A stretch of DNA of 64,000 nt. Origin: an uncultured Odoribacter sp. Lineage in GTDB: Bacteria > Bacteroidota > Bacteroidia > Bacteroidales > Marinifilaceae. The stretch lies in contig CAJTPD010000002.1 in the NCBI GenBank assembly GCA_910578105.1, forward strand, positions 207,269 to 271,268, read 5' to 3'. A program made the translations under genes and the position numbers. Of the stretch, positions 63,530 through 64,000 are shown piece after piece (the first letter of the stretch is position 1; each line of letters starts with the position of its first letter). The notes below the pieces were generated by a model. That model had not been told where the DNA came from, made no database searches, and was given only the letters and a program-made list of their open reading frames with translations.

Positions 63530-64000
63530 TTAATGAAATAGTTCTCCTCCGATTTTCTCACTATACATCTCCATTTTGTCTTTTAACAGATAATCCATAA
63601 AGTACACGTAAGCATGTTCTATGTTAGGAACGATGGATTTGCCTGTAAATCCTTCCAGCTCATCGGTCACTACTTGTATATCCCAGCCTCCTTCAGCCGG
63701 AATGGTGGATATAATCGGATATTTTTCTTTGATTTGCCGGAGTTCCGGGTCTGTTACAAAAATTTCCCATACTTTTCCGGTGGCCAATTCAATCATATCG
63801 TCCGGCGAACCTTCAAATTTTAGTTGGCCTTTATTTAGCAGGGCCAGTTTTTTACAGGTACTGGAAATATCTCCTACAATGTGAGTGGAAAGTATGATGA
63901 TGACATCTTTATTACTGACTTCCGATAAAATATTACGGAAACGGATACGTTCTTCGGGGTCGAGGCCTGTAGTAGGTTCATCAACTATGATGACTTTGGG
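63530..64000 (-). CDS. ABC transporter ATP-binding protein (5' end cut by the window)
   Basis: Only the last 156 residues are in the window; the frame is open to position 64000. They begin in Walker B (VIIVDEPTTGLDP), continue with ERIRFRNILSEVS, the H-loop STHIVGDISS and the NKGQLKFEGSPDDMIELATG tail, then a C-terminal regulatory region. The same motif string DEPT-x-GLDP-x-ERIRFRN occurs in the ATPase of the RND fusion, so the two are paralogues. It is the first known gene of the operon in this window and should power the permease at 60164-63505. Confidence 0.95.
   Translation of the reverse strand, partial: PKVIIVDEPTTGLDPEERIRFRNILSEVSNKDVIIILSTHIVGDISSTCKKLALLNKGQLKFEGSPDDMIELATGKVWEIFVTDPELRQIKEKYPIISTIPAEGGWDIQVVTDELEGFTGKSIVPNIEHAYVYFMDYLLKDKMEMYSEKIGGELFH

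Noticed and set aside
1-64000. Insertion sequence, prophage or integrative element
   Set aside because: No transposase, integrase, phage or conjugation gene, and no flanking target duplication seen.

Overview
The window is a 64 kb chromosomal segment from a Bacteroidota bacterium, most likely order Bacteroidales. Evidence is the set of Bacteroidales-type families (DUF1460, DUF3078, PepSY-like DUF2874, an OmpA lipoprotein, SPOR lipoproteins, speA/speB), many lipoproteins, and promoters of the TTTG/TAnnTTTG type rather than the E. coli type. A genus cannot be fixed from sequence alone; Odoribacter or a relative is only a guess. There is no rRNA, prophage, transposase or CRISPR array. One tRNA (Pro, CGG) is present.

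1-24.7 kb is mostly housekeeping: a self-inhibited Fic protein next to a 41-bp tandem repeat, tRNA-Pro, rbfA, a LolC/E-type permease, a cyclophilin, a VanZ-like protein, pheS, an acetyltransferase, an OmpA lipoprotein, a DUF1460 amidase-like protein, a truncated redoxin, a dihydrouridine synthase, leuS, a sodium symporter, a SPOR lipoprotein, a VIT1-like metal transporter, prs, an M20 dipeptidase, the polyamine genes speA and speB around a DUF3078 gene, a rhomboid protease and an MTA/SAH-deaminase-type amidohydrolase. 24.8-40 kb holds an LRR lipoprotein, a class-I glutamine amidotransferase with lepA, the yicC-gmk-nadD group, a hypothetical envelope protein, queH, a zinc-type CDF transporter, a TPR protein, a PepSY-like lipoprotein, a C_GCAxxG_C_C protein, a YitT protein and a lipoprotein/beta-barrel pair. 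Between queH and the CDF gene, on the minus strand, is a complete cobalamin riboswitch with no gene behind it; it is followed by a three-way-junction-like RNA ending in a U-run.

39.9-46.7 kb is a conventional tripartite efflux operon on the minus strand (TetR, TolC, membrane-fusion protein, AcrB-type RND pump, P-II-like protein) with a palindromic operator candidate in the tetR leader. dnaG follows on the plus strand.

48.9-64 kb is the most unusual part: seven tightly spaced minus-strand genes mixing RND and ABC machinery. In transcription order they are an ABC ATPase (cut by the window end), a 1113-residue ABC-2 permease fused to an M1-peptidase-like region without HEXXH and a golvesin-like C-terminus, a TolC protein, a membrane-fusion lipoprotein, an RND pump, a 1582-residue protein joining a complete RND pump to extra membrane helices and a complete ABC ATPase, and a 234-residue ABC permease. 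The arrangement suggests an envelope export machine with two ABC modules and two RND modules sharing one periplasmic adaptor and one outer-membrane channel. The fusion protein is the strongest candidate for an undescribed system.
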